Positions 22,130 to 34,959 of a stretch of 64,000 bases of DNA are shown in pieces (position 1 is the stretch's first letter; every line of letters begins with the position of its first letter). The translations under genes and the position numbers were made by a program. This stretch comes from Glandiceps talaboti (taxonomy: Eukaryota; Hemichordata; Enteropneusta; Spengelidae). The notes beneath the pieces were generated by a model that saw only the letters and a program-made list of their open reading frames with translations, made no database searches and was not told the origin of the DNA. The stretch is from the NCBI RefSeq assembly GCF_964340395.1, contig NC_135552.1, positions 27,203,181-27,267,180 of the forward strand, read 5' to 3'.

Positions 22130-23255
22130 AATAACACATTGCATTCTCAGGCACATCTGCTTTCCATAGTCAAAGTGAATCAGTGGTATGTGGTACAACT
22201 CCCACACTACTGTAATAGTGCCCTTGGGAAAAGAGAAAATGAATAGTGCCCTCTGTATGCAAATTGAGGTTACTATGGGTCCATACCATGTGACAAAATC
22301 TAAGCACTTAAGGCTGTATTAAAATGATATGTTATAAAAATGAACATTAATATGCTGCTTTTATCTAACGTATAAGTTAAAATTTGAGTCAACCAGTTTT
22401 TTACATCTTGGTTCGCCAAACTCCGAGATCCTCAGTCTCTTTATCCTATTGTTTATCAGCTCTACCTGTTCTTTTTGTCTGCTGATGAAGATATTTATAC
22501 TACATGTATCTAATTTCAGATATGAACTTGAAACTATCCACATATCAAACATAATACAGCTATAGCTTCTACTGTAAAACCTTACATCCTTGGCTTGGGT
22601 GAAAGATCACAAAATATACATCTTGTATTTTGGTTGAAAATTTGAACTACCATCTGACATGTGATGAATACTCATAGATGTAAATGTATACTTATTGTGT
22701 TGACCAGTTATAATGAAATCAAACTGATGATGTTACCAGTAAAAAATACAACCTTCATTTACTGTCAATAACATTCAATAAAATATGAATTATTCAGGTA
22801 CACGCTGAACTCTCTCTAAACTCTGTGTTTGTTAATCTTAGCCTCAGGCAAGAAGAAATTTGCCAATCTATCCACCAATTTTACATGTACTGTACCTACT
22901 GACATTTGGTAACAATTAGACCTAATACTATTCATAATATACCCACAAACATTGTGAAGTTTAATTAAATTGTATTTTAGGATCTTTCAAACTGTTTTAA
23001 TTGAGATGCACAATGCAACAGCTATCCCCTTCCTCATGTGCTGAATTCTCCACTATAGTTCAGTTAGCTGTGGTAGTTATAGATGAAACAATGATAGGGA
23101 AGATTTTATCTTTAATAGCTAAATTCTTAATGCTTTAATACAGAAATCCAAATTGTCATTTTCACAAGTCTACATCTCAGAACTTCTCTACATTTACAGA
23201 AGTTGGCAAATCTGGCTTAGAGGAGGTCTGCTATACACTAGGGCAAGGCATTTTC
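22130..23255. other. Unassigned intronic DNA
   Basis: No exon or repeat recognised. Confidence 0.5.
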
Positions 23256-23257
23256 AG

Positions 23258-23375
23258 AAACAAACACATTTAGGAACTAACATCTCTTGAAACAATAATG
23301 CCAGCGTTGTTTAGGTATGAAGAACTGAAATGGTGTGTCGTTCCTAAATGTCATTATATTTAATAATTGTGTTTG
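23258..23375. repeat. Small inverted repeat
   Basis: ACATTTAGGAAC at 23266-23277 is perfectly inverted as GTTCCTAAATGT at 23340-23351. AAACAAAC/GTGTTT outer flanks extend it weakly. Confidence 0.55.
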
Positions 23376-23631
23376 AAGTTTCACATAAATCTTTACATCT
23401 AAATCTCATTCAGTATTGACATATACATTGTATTGCTTTTTGCACTGCTTTACATTCATACACGTTCTTCTTTTTATTTTTATTGTTGTAGCCAAACTCA
23501 ACAGAAACATTGCAATCACAAAGCAAGAAACATGCTTTCTCACAGTTGGGTATACAACAACACAAATCAACTGAATTTCACAATTATAAATAAATAACCA
23601 TCACAACATTGCATATCGTATTTAAAATTGC

Positions 23632-23822
23632 TTCCCCCTTCACTTTCACCTTTTAATGTTGTAACCTCCTCATTTGTCGACGACAGTACAATTCATTCAG
23701 ACCATCTAATAGTAGCTTATCACCCCCCCCCCCCTTTCACTTTCATCCTTTAACATTTCTGAACTCCTCAGTTGTTCACCATAGTGGAATTCATCCTTAC
23801 CATCTAGTAACAAATAATCCTG
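23632..23822. repeat. Tandem duplication of about 96 bases with a C-run
   Basis: Two diverged copies each start with a C-run, TTCACTTTCA and CTTTTAA/CTTTAAC, and include CTCCTCA and ACCATCTA. The second begins with a run of about 13 C at 23722-23734. Confidence 0.75.
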
Positions 23823-23829
23823 TATAATG

Positions 23830-25300
23830 TTCTAAAGCTGTTACAATGATGAAAGACAACATTAATCATACAAAACAGACCAAAAATCAGTCCTAATATG
23901 ATTGAAACTTCATACATAATGGATTATTCCGTTGTTCTCAATGCTATTTTGGGGATATTTCATAGAAATAAATTTAATTACAGGATTAGTATCCCAATGG
24001 TATATTATAATATACGGTAGAGGGAATCATACACATGAATGCAGCACTCTAAGTAGGATTTTGACAGAATGAAGTGGATGCTATTTGAGATTATAAAGAC
24101 TGATTTGATGTACTGTCAGCATCATCCATCTTCAGTATGTATGATCTTCATGTCATCACCACATAAAGCTGACATGGATACAGCAGACACTTGCCTAATG
24201 ATTGCCTGTGATATCATTTGGATATCTATTGCAGTTGTATTGAAAGCAATCCAGAAGTTCACTCATATGTAAATAAATCAGACTGCAAGTCGAAAGGCTA
24301 TTTATTAGGAAGAGCACACCCCAAACGTTTCATGCATGTCAACTACAACTTAACAATGTACAAAATCCAGCTCTCTTGTACTCATTGTACAGATTCAATC
24401 ACTCCATCACCAAGTAAATTTACTTAAATTCCCTGGAAACCAAGTATTTGGAGATGCGAGGAACTCAAGCATAAAAATGTATTTTTCAAGAAAATTTCTT
24501 ATTTCATCACTTCATTTGTGCAATTTTTGTACTTGATAAACTGAATCAAAGGTTTGCAATATTATCAATTGTACATGAGATTAGATTCATCATATGATGA
24601 ATTCTGATTAGAACTGACAGTACCAATACTAGACAGAGTTGATTGTAAGTGCAGTAACAGATTGAAATCATGATTGCACCCAGGGGAGCTGAGTTTTGGG
24701 TGCCAATAGAACTCAAAAATCTGGATTTATTGCATAATATCATCATACAGCTACACAAATATGTTTACCCACTGGTGATTCAATACTGTGCAGGATGTAT
24801 GATATATCGAGTAAGTCATTATATCCAAACAAAACAGTTTCAAAAAATGTCTCAGTTGCCACTAGTGCAACTATAAAGTTCTTCTACAAATGGTAAATTC
24901 TGAAGTGATGTAAATTTGAAGTGTACGTGCCAAATCTCATGATCCACAGGGATGAAGAATCATAAGATAACAAATTAACTCATCCTTCTCTCTGCTGGGT
25001 TTCTATTCTTCTTTGCACAACCAAGAAATTCTTTGATTTACCGCGAGGTGAATGCACAGCATTAAACTATTCCACAGGCAGTCTCTCTCTTTCTCTCAGC
25101 TATCCAATACTATTTAAGAATACTCAATAAGCCAAAGCTTACAAAAAGAACTTACTATCTTTTGTTGTACAAGAGTAGACTTCAAATTTAACACATGCAG
25201 TCAACCCTAAGACACAATGTGGGTTTTTTATCTGAATAACTTCATCTCAGAATCATGTCAACTTGTAATTTGAAGTGAGACCATTATTCAAAAGTGATGT
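23830..25300. other. Unassigned intronic DNA
   Basis: No exon recognised. GGGGAGCTGAGTTTTGGGTG near 24683 looks repeat-like but has no second copy here. Confidence 0.5.
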
Positions 25301-25309
25301 TTCATTTAA

Positions 25310-25513
25310 CCCTTTCAGGACTAGAAACTTTCACGCCAAAATTTTTGAACAAAAATTCTTGTTTCTCTGTAATTTTTGGAAAAAGATCAACTTTATTTTA
25401 GATCAGAATTCAAGAAATATTACTTCCCAATGAAGTAATATTCTTAAATTTTAGAAATTGTTCTTACAATCAAGTTTCTATTTATTCCAATGTCGTCTCT
25501 AGTCATGAAAGGG
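25310..25513. mobile_element. piggyBac-type MITE flanked by TTAA
   Basis: TTAA at 25306-25309 and 25514-25517 flanks ends CCCTTTCAGGACTAGAAAC and its inverse GTCTCTAGTCATGAAAGGG, giving terminal inverted repeats of about 19 bases with two mismatches. CCCT-starting inverted repeats with duplicated TTAA are the hallmark of piggyBac-superfamily non-autonomous elements. The interior also holds a perfect stem, AATATTACTTC...GAAGTAATATT. At 204 bases it has no transposase capacity. Confidence 0.88.
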
Positions 25514-25705
25514 TTAACTTCAATGACTACATGTGCTCCAAATAATTATGTTATCATTTTGAAATCTGGTTGCTTAAATGTGATGCTAAAGATCTCAAAA
25601 TTCCTGTGCTGATGATTGAACAAGATAGGATAAGTAATTCTCCATATGAAATATAAAACCAGGCAGAGAAAAATTACAATTGGGATATACTGTAGTCATT
25701 GCATG

Positions 25706-25742
25706 CACCCCCACCCCACCCCCACCCCCACCCCACCCCGAT
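25706..25742. repeat. C-rich CCCCA low-complexity tract
   Basis: Runs of CCCCACCCC on the plus strand; the mirror strand is G-rich. Confidence 0.9.
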
Positions 25743-26819
25743 CCACATCTGCATTTCTTGCTATACACCCTTTGTCTGCCATTCTTGCTACGTATATATA
25801 CCGTTGAATGCTAGATTTTCAAGGACTTTAATTTTCACTGGAGAGAAAACTAGGCCTTTTTTTCCTGGACCTAAGTTTCACTGATTTAGGAATGATAAGT
25901 TATACATGGTAATTAAGTTACATGTATTTTTGAGGGAATTTGATTTTTAATAGCAGAATATACACACACCAGTGAAAACTATGAAAATCAATTCTAAATG
26001 CAAATTAAACATTTCATAGTACATGTAGATGTAGATGTACTTTGGGAAAAGACGATATTTGTACTTGCCGAGAATAACTCATAATTATATGGAAATCTTT
26101 TAATGTTCTTCTTTTAATGTGCTTACATGTAAGATGTTAGAATTGCTTTTAAGATTAATGTTCATGGGCACTTCAATTTCCTTTCAATTTCAAGAAATCT
26201 GAACACTTCCAGAATAACAAATACATGTATAATATACATCATGTACTTTGTATAGTCAGGTAGTTAGAGTTGATCAAACTAGATTTGTCCTAACTTACAA
26301 ATCTTTCATAACTTCCGACATCTTTCTTCATGAAGCCATAAGTGAAATATCAAATAAAAATGTAGAAGAGGTCTCATTATATTGTGAACCCCCTACTTCC
26401 CAGAATGAGTAAAATAGTTGCAAATTACATAATTATACTGTTCACTATCCAATTTGTTTTGGAATTTTATTCAAACTGGGTATTTACAACATTTGACGAA
26501 CAACATATAATTTAGTTTACTCAATCACCGTTGGGAGATGTCTGACATTTACAGTAAAGAGAACAGTCTGACAGAATTAGGGAAGGGGATATACTAACAC
26601 ATGTAAAATTGATCACAAGATATACTCAAGACATGTACAAGGAGGAACCTTTGCCCTCTAAATTGAGTACAGGTGCATGGAATATTCTCTATACTATAGA
26701 ACACATTTTTTGGTAAGTGATTTAATAGTACAAATGTAGACTATGTTGAACCTCTTCAAGACATTTACATTGTAAAAGCTTGAGCATTTTCAATAACTTT
26801 AACTGCCAGATTTTTAAGG

Positions 26820-26950
26820 GCCATATTTTTTCACAACTGGCAGCTTTTAGCACCCAAAGGAGGGGACTACTATAAAGATAGGTTCTGTCCGTCTGTCTGT
26901 CCCTCCATCCATCCATCCCTGCATGCTTGTGTCCTTTTGTCCATTATGCC
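26820..26950. repeat. Repeat with GTCT/CCAT simple core
   Basis: TTTTAGCACCCAAAGGAGGG is followed by TCTGTCCGTCTGTCTGTCCC and CATCCATCCATCC. This arrangement resembles a dispersed invertebrate repeat with a tetranucleotide core, but no second copy is in the window. Confidence 0.5.
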
Positions 26951-26959
26951 ATTTCTCTG

Positions 26960-28350
26960 ACATGCAATATCCAAATTCAGTCATATGACACATGCACATC
27001 ACTTTGTTTTATGAAATATGTAAATTTGGCCAAATGGTGACCATCAATATTCACTGTATATTAACTCAAAACCTTTAATACATCATGACTCCATTCAAGT
27101 GTCTACACCCACATATTACCAAGGGCAAGCTGCCTTTCTTTTGAGACATTGACCTTGACTTCATGTTTTATCTTTCTTTCATCATGGTGAGTTATGAATC
27201 TGTATATCAATAATAAACTTGTCAAGAATAATACAGTATTTGTGAGATGTAGAGGAAAGAATGAGGTTATGATAATTTCACTTTCACCAAAAACACAACG
27301 TAATATTCCATTTGATTGTGTAATTCTGTGGTTATTATATAAAGAGTCACATAGCGTCATTTATAATTTTGCACAGACTGTAATAATTGTAGATGTTAAC
27401 TTTTTACTGTCATCACTTTCATACTTTTAATCAAAATATTATATGTAAGCATCCACAGCCAGATGAACAAAATTAGACTAAGACAACATCTCTACAGTCA
27501 TTTGCAATTTTCTAAAGCTTCATGTAAATAACTTGAGCAGACGTCTTAAATTTAAATCCAGTCTTCTTAACTATTACTCCTATTTCATCACGAATTATCT
27601 TACAGATTTTATCTGACATTCAATGAGATGTTGTGTTTAAAGTGGCCGTATGGATAAGGAGTGGGTATTTATTTGAGATTTTTAATGTATAAAACAATTT
27701 TATCATGGCTTCCTACTTGAAAAATCAATTTGAAACAACTATTCAATTGTAAATAGTCACCAATTCAATGATAATCTCAGGAGAAATCATTATCAGTGAT
27801 AACTCTCTCTTGAGAAAACACCCTTTATTCTCACTGTTCACGATCCTTTTGTCAACACACTGAAAATACACAATGTGAACATAGTTATCATTACAATTGC
27901 CACATCATTGTCTACAGAATGATTGTCCATAAAAAGCCTGTGTGGGTTATTTATCAGAGTTTTTATCGGATAATTTGTTCAGATGGACATTACGTGGACA
28001 GGATACAAAATGGACATAGACATGGGATTCAATTTCAACCCGCCAGACCTTATAATATATCGTTTAAAATCTTTAAAATATACACATCACAGGGACTAGT
28101 TTTATTAATAATGTGTACATAATACATACATGCCAGGTTTGTGCACTGAAAATGTTCAGAAATTTCTCAACAAAACAAAATATTGTTAAAGGTCACCCAA
28201 ATAATAGAACTGTTGTGGTAACCATTTTGAAAATATTGATATCTTTAATATTTCAAATTTGTATTGGGTATACATGTATGTACCTTATTCTGTAGTCGTT
28301 TTCTTGTTTCAAAAGACAAAAGATAAGGTCAGTTGTACAAGGTGTATATT
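26960..28350. other. Unassigned intronic DNA
   Basis: Frames at 27103-27360 (minus), 27194-27430 and 27919-28122 (plus) overlap or lack recognisable content. No exon was supported. Confidence 0.5.
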
Positions 28351-28354
28351 TAGA

Positions 28355-28720
28355 TATTATTCCTCAATATTTTCTTCATTCAGTTGAGGAAAATATGAGT
28401 GACCTAAGGGGGCCTTGTCACTATGGGTCATGAGAGAAGTAGTGATAAACCCCTTAGATCCCAAATATTTTCCAGCTGAATGAAGTAAAATATTGGGGAG
28501 TAATATAATTACACCTTGAGCATAATTTATGCAAAGTCAGGAAAAATAACAGCAATTAAGAATGTTTTGACAGGTGAATTTCAGACACAACAAAACCAGT
28601 GATGTAGACACAGGTTAACATGACATAGAATGACCAGGGTATATAATCCATAATTTTTGGTTGAGGACGATAACTTGGCTTGAGTATGGTATAATGTTAA
28701 TTAAGCCATGTTTTTGATAG
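28355..28720 (+). repeat. Hairpin-headed repeat, family F, copy 1
   Basis: The head is a stem: CTCAATATTTTCTTCATTCA at about 28363 against TGAATGAAGTAAAATATTGG at about 28478. The loop contains GGGGGCCTTGTCACTATG. A tail of about 200 bases follows (AAAACCAGTGATGTAGACAC, GACCAGGGTATATAATCC, AACTTGGCT). The tail is shared with 55685-56030, and in inverted orientation with 28740-28995. Confidence 0.85.
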
Positions 28721-28739
28721 TAACATATTGTATATAACC

Positions 28740-28995
28740 TGGTTGTTCTGATGTCATGGCAACCTGAGTCCTGGTTCTGTGGTATTTGAAATATAAGTCA
28801 AAATGTTACAAATCATTAATTATTTTTCCAAACTTTTTATAAATTATGCTTGATGAAGTATAATTATATGATTCCCCAATATTTTTTTAGCTGGAAAGTA
28901 TCTGTGACCTAAGGGTTTGTTACTACTCGTCTAGTGCCTCATAGTGACAATGCCCTTAGGTCATATGAAAAATATTGGGGAATTATGCCTAAATG
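28740..28995 (-). repeat. Hairpin-headed repeat, family F, copy 2 (inverted)
   Basis: Reads as the reverse complement of copy 1: the tail first (ATAACCTGGTTGTTCTGATG) and then the hairpin head (CCCCAATATTTTTTTAGCTG ... AAAAATATTGGGG). With copy 1 it forms a tail-to-tail inverted repeat of about 640 bases. Confidence 0.82.
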
Positions 28996-28999
28996 TCTT

Positions 29000-31900
29000 T
29001 TATTTCTAAGCCCCCTTCTGTATATCATTTTACAAAGAGAGTGAGATATGATATCACATATATATCTTTAATGGGTTTCATTTTGTATCTGTACTTTCCC
29101 TAAATGAGAACATTAATACTTGACCAACCCAAAATCTATGTGGTTACTTTCAGTATATACAAGACATGACGTCTGATGTGACACGTGTATTTACACATTC
29201 AACACCTAATTGAAAAGCTGCTACTTCTTCTATCTACCACTAGAAAATGTCCTCATCTGTAACGAAGTGATCTTCCATTTTTCATGACATGACATATGAC
29301 ACAAAGTCCATACATAGACTACAGATTAGGAGGTGAGTAAACTTGGAAAACCATTTTGTGAAGTAAGTATATCAAGTAAATACTTCCCAGGAGAACAAGA
29401 CATCTATGCCAAATTCTGTAAACTGGGGATTGACTCATCTTCAGATTGCAATCCGACTTCTTTCTAATCAGCAGACACCTAAATCTCTAGGATTAAGCAG
29501 ACTTTCCCAGTTAAACACCATCTCTATCCCATTTGAGCTGTACAGATAAAGATCATATCCTGTTACTCAGAACAAACACATAAATCTAGACGTCTACAGA
29601 GTTGTCAGTCAAATCTAGTACTTTGTCTTATCTTTGAGGTTTGATTCTTTCTCAACAGGGATGACACAATTTAATTCTGACCCCCAGATTCCCTATGTTA
29701 TGGATATACATAAGTTGATATTTCATACTCACTTGTTTATATGCAATAGGCTGCATTACAAGAAACTCAATTGTGCATGATAATGTTTTTGTAATTTCAT
29801 TATCTCTTAAAGACATTCAGAAGCAACAAAGACTCTACAGATCTTTTTGTTGAGCATTAATCCACAGCTCTCAAGGAAAAGTACCATATCTTACTTTTTT
29901 AAAACTAATGTCAATTTCATGAAACTGCAACACCTATACCTTGTAACAATGAAAACAAGGGGTTACGGAACTCATTTCCATGGTAACAATGCATCCAAAG
30001 AAGTCATCAAACTCATACAGATCAGGGAAGGTCCTGCATTAAATACACAGCTGAATGTCTACATGATCTTCCCTGTGATATCAATTTTAAGAAACTTTGC
30101 AGTTTGGGGATATTTTTGTACTCAGAATTCAAAAACACAAAGAAAATGATAGGTCATGGTATTTGTTTTCAATAATACAGCATTCAAATAGGAAAAAGGA
30201 CCAAGTTCTAATACGATAATAAAGCCATTTTGTATGATTTTCTGCTAACCTAGGGAGTCCAAAATATGTGTACATCAAAAATGCCATAGTTCAAAATCTT
30301 TAATACGTTAAAAAAAATTGGAACAAATTAAAAGTCTTTACGCAATAACTTTCATGTAAGATAAATATCCCCTCCCCCCTTTGTCCTTAGGTTTGTCATA
30401 TTATTTTAAACCTTATACAGAACATGTATACGACCATGACTTCCCATCATTTTTAGCCAAACAATGTGAAAAATCTCAGTTGAACAGCTTTTTAAACATA
30501 TTGCCAAAGTTTACTGTGAGCAGATGAAATGCATACATGAATTTGGCGTGCTTATTATCCTTAATGTGTTATAGTGCATAGTAATAATTATATAACTTTC
30601 ATTCACTGCAATTCATGTGAGATCTGTTCCAGTCACATGCCCACTTTACAGAGTACATGTTGTACATTTTTATGGCTTTAATCTAGGTTTTACAAACTCA
30701 GGTTTAATATATGAGTCTACAGCCCAAATTAAAGGATGGTACTTGGGCTGTAAAGATTTTATAGTTTACTTTGTAGAATGTACTCATTTTAAGAGTCAAA
30801 CATTCTCCTGTGTCTTATTTGGAGAAGTTGAAGGTATTCAGCTTTAATAAATCATTGATGAAAACAACAATTTTATCCACAGCAAGAGAGCCAGACACAT
30901 TTGATAAAGAGTACCCATGTGTGGTGTGGAGAAAATTATTAACCTTCAACCACAAATCAAGTTGTTTCCAGAGTGTCACTCAGACATACTGCTGAGCTCC
31001 ACAATGTACATGTACATGTTGGCAAGTGATAACAAACAACAGTGAACACACAGCCACAAGAGTAGATTTGTATGTCCTGACAACAAACAGGTGCTTTTAA
31101 CTTCCTAATGGAGGAGCTGGCACACATATCCTGCGAGTATTAAGCAATTGCTTCTGACAGATCTAATTGTAAGACATACATGTTAAATACATTGATGTCT
31201 TTAGGTGATGTCTCCTTCAGGGACAAGCACTTCTTTCCTTGAAGTGATGCATGCATGAATTCTTGGACCTGGATGCAGTCATCCATACCATTCAAAAGAG
31301 AATTTTCAAAACTGTATAACGGACCGAAGCTTTCCATTTGCAATAAACTGCTCTAAATCATTCAAAATGGCAATGCACAAACATTTAGGTTGCTATTACC
31401 ATTAATTTCTGACACCTAAAAATATGATATATCATGGTGAGATTTTTCAATTTTGACATATATATAATATAATCATATCTTTCATTTCTTTCATTCTGTA
31501 GCTATAATTAAAATCATCTCCCTTAATACTATTGTCATGGAAATTACATGTAAAACAGAATAACACATGTAATCATCACATATACATGTATAATCATGAC
31601 AACTTAGAAACTATCAATGGTGATATTTTTTGTCTGTTAACATATCCATTGTAATGCATCATTAAAATCAAAATGAATGTTCACAAAAAGTTACCCTCAC
31701 TAGGGCTATCACATAATGTGTTTCAAAACAATTTGGCTGGGAATACCAGGTGTCAATCTAATATGATGTTATAATATGCAAATGATCAAGTCTGATACCA
31801 AACCATACTTTTTTTCGATCATTGCTGATCTAAATGACTGGATTTGGAGCCATGGGTTTACATTTTGCATTGGCCAAAGACATTGTGTGTATGGTAACCT

Positions 31901-34565
31901 ACAGTTTGAAAGTTATTCAAATCCATGACTAGGGTGTCTTTTTTGACAAATAAACAAAGAGGACATGGTAGAACACGAACAATGCGATTTCTGTAATAAT
32001 CCTAAGAATTAACCAAATCAGACATTTATTCAAATACAACCTGGTATGCACCATGTATGTTGAAGACTACAATAATGACTTTATAGGTCATGTATGTGTA
32101 CCAACACAGTGATAACATGTACTGAGTGTATGCAATGATTGAAAATTTAGTTTAACTTGCTGCCTGTAAGTCTAAGGCCATATGTTGTATACTCAGAGTT
32201 TGAGGCTATTATAAGCCCATGTAAAAACAGTGCCCACATCTGCATTTTTTTGGGGTATTACATTGTCTACGTGATTCAAAATATCTAGACTATGCCAGAC
32301 TAGACTAGACTAGACTCTATATACAGCCAATCAAAAACCACCTTACAGTTAGCACTGGAAAATAATGAACTGTATAGTAACACACGTTCTCATTGGTTAC
32401 ATTGAGTGCTTCATGCGATCTTTTTGGAATATTACCGTAATGAGAATCAGTCAGATGTAGTGACCAAAACAAACAATGAACAAGCGAAAATGAAGGTAAT
32501 ATATCGAACAGAACAATTAACTCAACACTACATCACATTGACCATATAACAGCCTGGTACAGGGATTTATGGTTCAGTCCTGTAGTTATTAATTATTATA
32601 CCAAAGAAATCTCACCTTTAAGACTGCAACAAAACAGATTATTAATTTTAATATCCTTTGCTTAGGTGATTTTTAGGAGGTTTCTGAATACCATTGTAGT
32701 TATTTTAACAAGGTATTAGATGACTGACCTTCTAAAACCTTACAAGACATAAAGTCTTTCTAGAAATAATACCCAAGGGTACTACTAGAAATAATAAATA
32801 TAATTCAGATAATAACAACTTTGAAATCACAATTCTGCTGGTGTCAAAAAATTAATGTTTTAATGCCCTGAAACATTGTTTACACAGACTACAATGTACC
32901 TCAATGTGTAATACAGTATGCATATAGGTTAATTCTGTTTTTCCCCCCCTGGTAGTTTTTTGTGTTCAAACAAATGCCTCCTAGAAAGAGGATTAAAATC
33001 TCCAGGCTTTCAATCTATAATCTGATTTTCAAAAAACAACTTTCAAGGCTTGATCAAACAGCATACAAAGTTTCAAATCTGGTATTATAACAGCAAAATT
33101 CAATCTCAGAAGTCAATTTGCCAAGGGAGTAGGTACTGATACTGAAAAGCTGTCACCAGTCATCTTATCAGCTACATTTGTATAGTGTTAAGAATCATAA
33201 TAGGTGGAAGTATATACCAAGGTACTGGATCTTAACATCAATCTCTCTCCTTTCTAAACATTAAAAGAGTAGTTCCAGAAAAGGTTAAGGTTGACCAGTA
33301 AATAGACAATTTTGTGTCCCTTGATTATGCTCATTTTGGAAGTCTCAAATACACTATTCATGAAAATTTGGCAATTTTTTACTTCATTAACACATTCTAA
33401 TTGAGTGTCACTGCAACTATTACCTAACCAATAAGATTGAACCTTAGCATGTTTCCATCTGACTTTAGTATTACAGTGTTATAGGCTCAATCTAGGATGT
33501 CTCAACACTGACTGATATCCAACCAGCAACAAAATAACACATAGCTGACATTACCTAATTGATTTTTGTTCGGTATTGCGGAAAATTTGTAAATCCATGA
33601 ACGCTTAGCAACCTATGTTTCCATGGACATTGTACACTTGAAATCAATGGTAATATTAACAGCCAATATTTCAACACCCATTTCAATCATATTCAGTTTA
33701 TGAAGTAACGCTAATTCTGGTATTCTTCAAATCTGTTGATTCATGTCCCATTGCTATGACAACATCCCTGCTATTAGCAGCCTGGCTTCCATATTCTATT
33801 GATGGGTTGGATAAGCTTGAACCAATTGAATATTAAAGAATTTATGGAAGATATTGCTTGCATTTATTCCTTTGGCATTTTGACTCCAATTCTCAGGAGA
33901 TTATCATCTTTGGAAGTATTAAAAAGTATTAAAAAGTTCAGACTTTATTATAATTCATATACTTTTCAGAGTGGATTATTTTTAATTTGACGTCAACGTT
34001 ATGTATGAGAAAATCACCATCTGGCATTAGTTGAAACTCTTTTATGTATATCAACGTCAATTGGTCCAAGTCAACAAAAATATCTATTTTTTTGTATACA
34101 TTCATATTTTCTCAATCACTGGACACATTGACCGTGACCACAATGATTCATTTCAAACTTTACAAATCAATCAATGTACAAAAACTAAGTAATATATTTG
34201 CTCTCTGAGAGCAGTATTCTCCAAAATGAAATACAAGAAAATGATGACCCATTTTAATTTTACATTTAATAGGGGTCTTAAATTACCATTTTGATAAGTA
34301 TAAATGTGCAAATCAATAATATCTGATGTTATCAATATCTCACATTATTCATCCAATACATATTATTACATGTATATCTTTTATCCTGTCGTGTATCATA
34401 TTTTTCTAGATGATGAATATATCATATTCAAATTGTTATCTTATCTCATAATTACAAGAACTGATTTGCCTCTGTATGTATTTCTATACAGTGATCTCAA
34501 TATCAAACAGATAAAGTTCTATCAAATAAAAATTCAAAATACTGTTTATGTAGAATGGACATAAA
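29000..34565. other. Unassigned intronic DNA
   Basis: Over 5 kb with no recognised exon. A short ACTAG microsatellite lies at 32297-32316. CCATGGTAAC occurs at 29978-29987. Open frames of 100 codons (29847-30149) and 76 codons (30617-30847) show no domain and no splice support. ACATGTACATG words occur near 31008. Confidence 0.5.
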
Positions 34566-34571
34566 CTCTCC

Positions 34572-34950
34572 AAACTTTTGCTGGTACTTTGTTCAAGAAA
34601 ACTTCAACCTATTCCAAGTTAAAATCAAGAAAAAAAACTAGGGGTTACCATATAAATTTTTTAATAGGAGGTTTGAATGATATTAATATTAAGACATTTT
34701 AGAATCCAATATGGCCACCAATCCAATATGGCTAGCAAATCCAATATGGCCTCCAAATACTGCGTTATCACTATGGAAAAATGAAAGATTGACGATTTCC
34801 TTAAAAACAAGATGGTGAACTCCAAACTGTCTTCCTTTTTTATTTCAACAGGTTTGGAACAAGCTTACATTTGGCAAAGTTTGGAGAAAATTGAAGAACT
34901 TTGATTTTCAGGGAATTTTGTCCTTGAGGCACATTTAACTCTAACATATA
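34572..34950 (+). repeat. Interspersed repeat, family B, copy 2
   Basis: Aligns with 18925-19215 and is longer. The word AATCCAATATGGC is triplicated locally (34706-34755). The end TGATTTTCAGGGAATTTTG plus GAGGCACATTTAACTC recurs at about 51995-52045. Confidence 0.85.
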
Positions 34951-34959
34951 CAGCTTATT

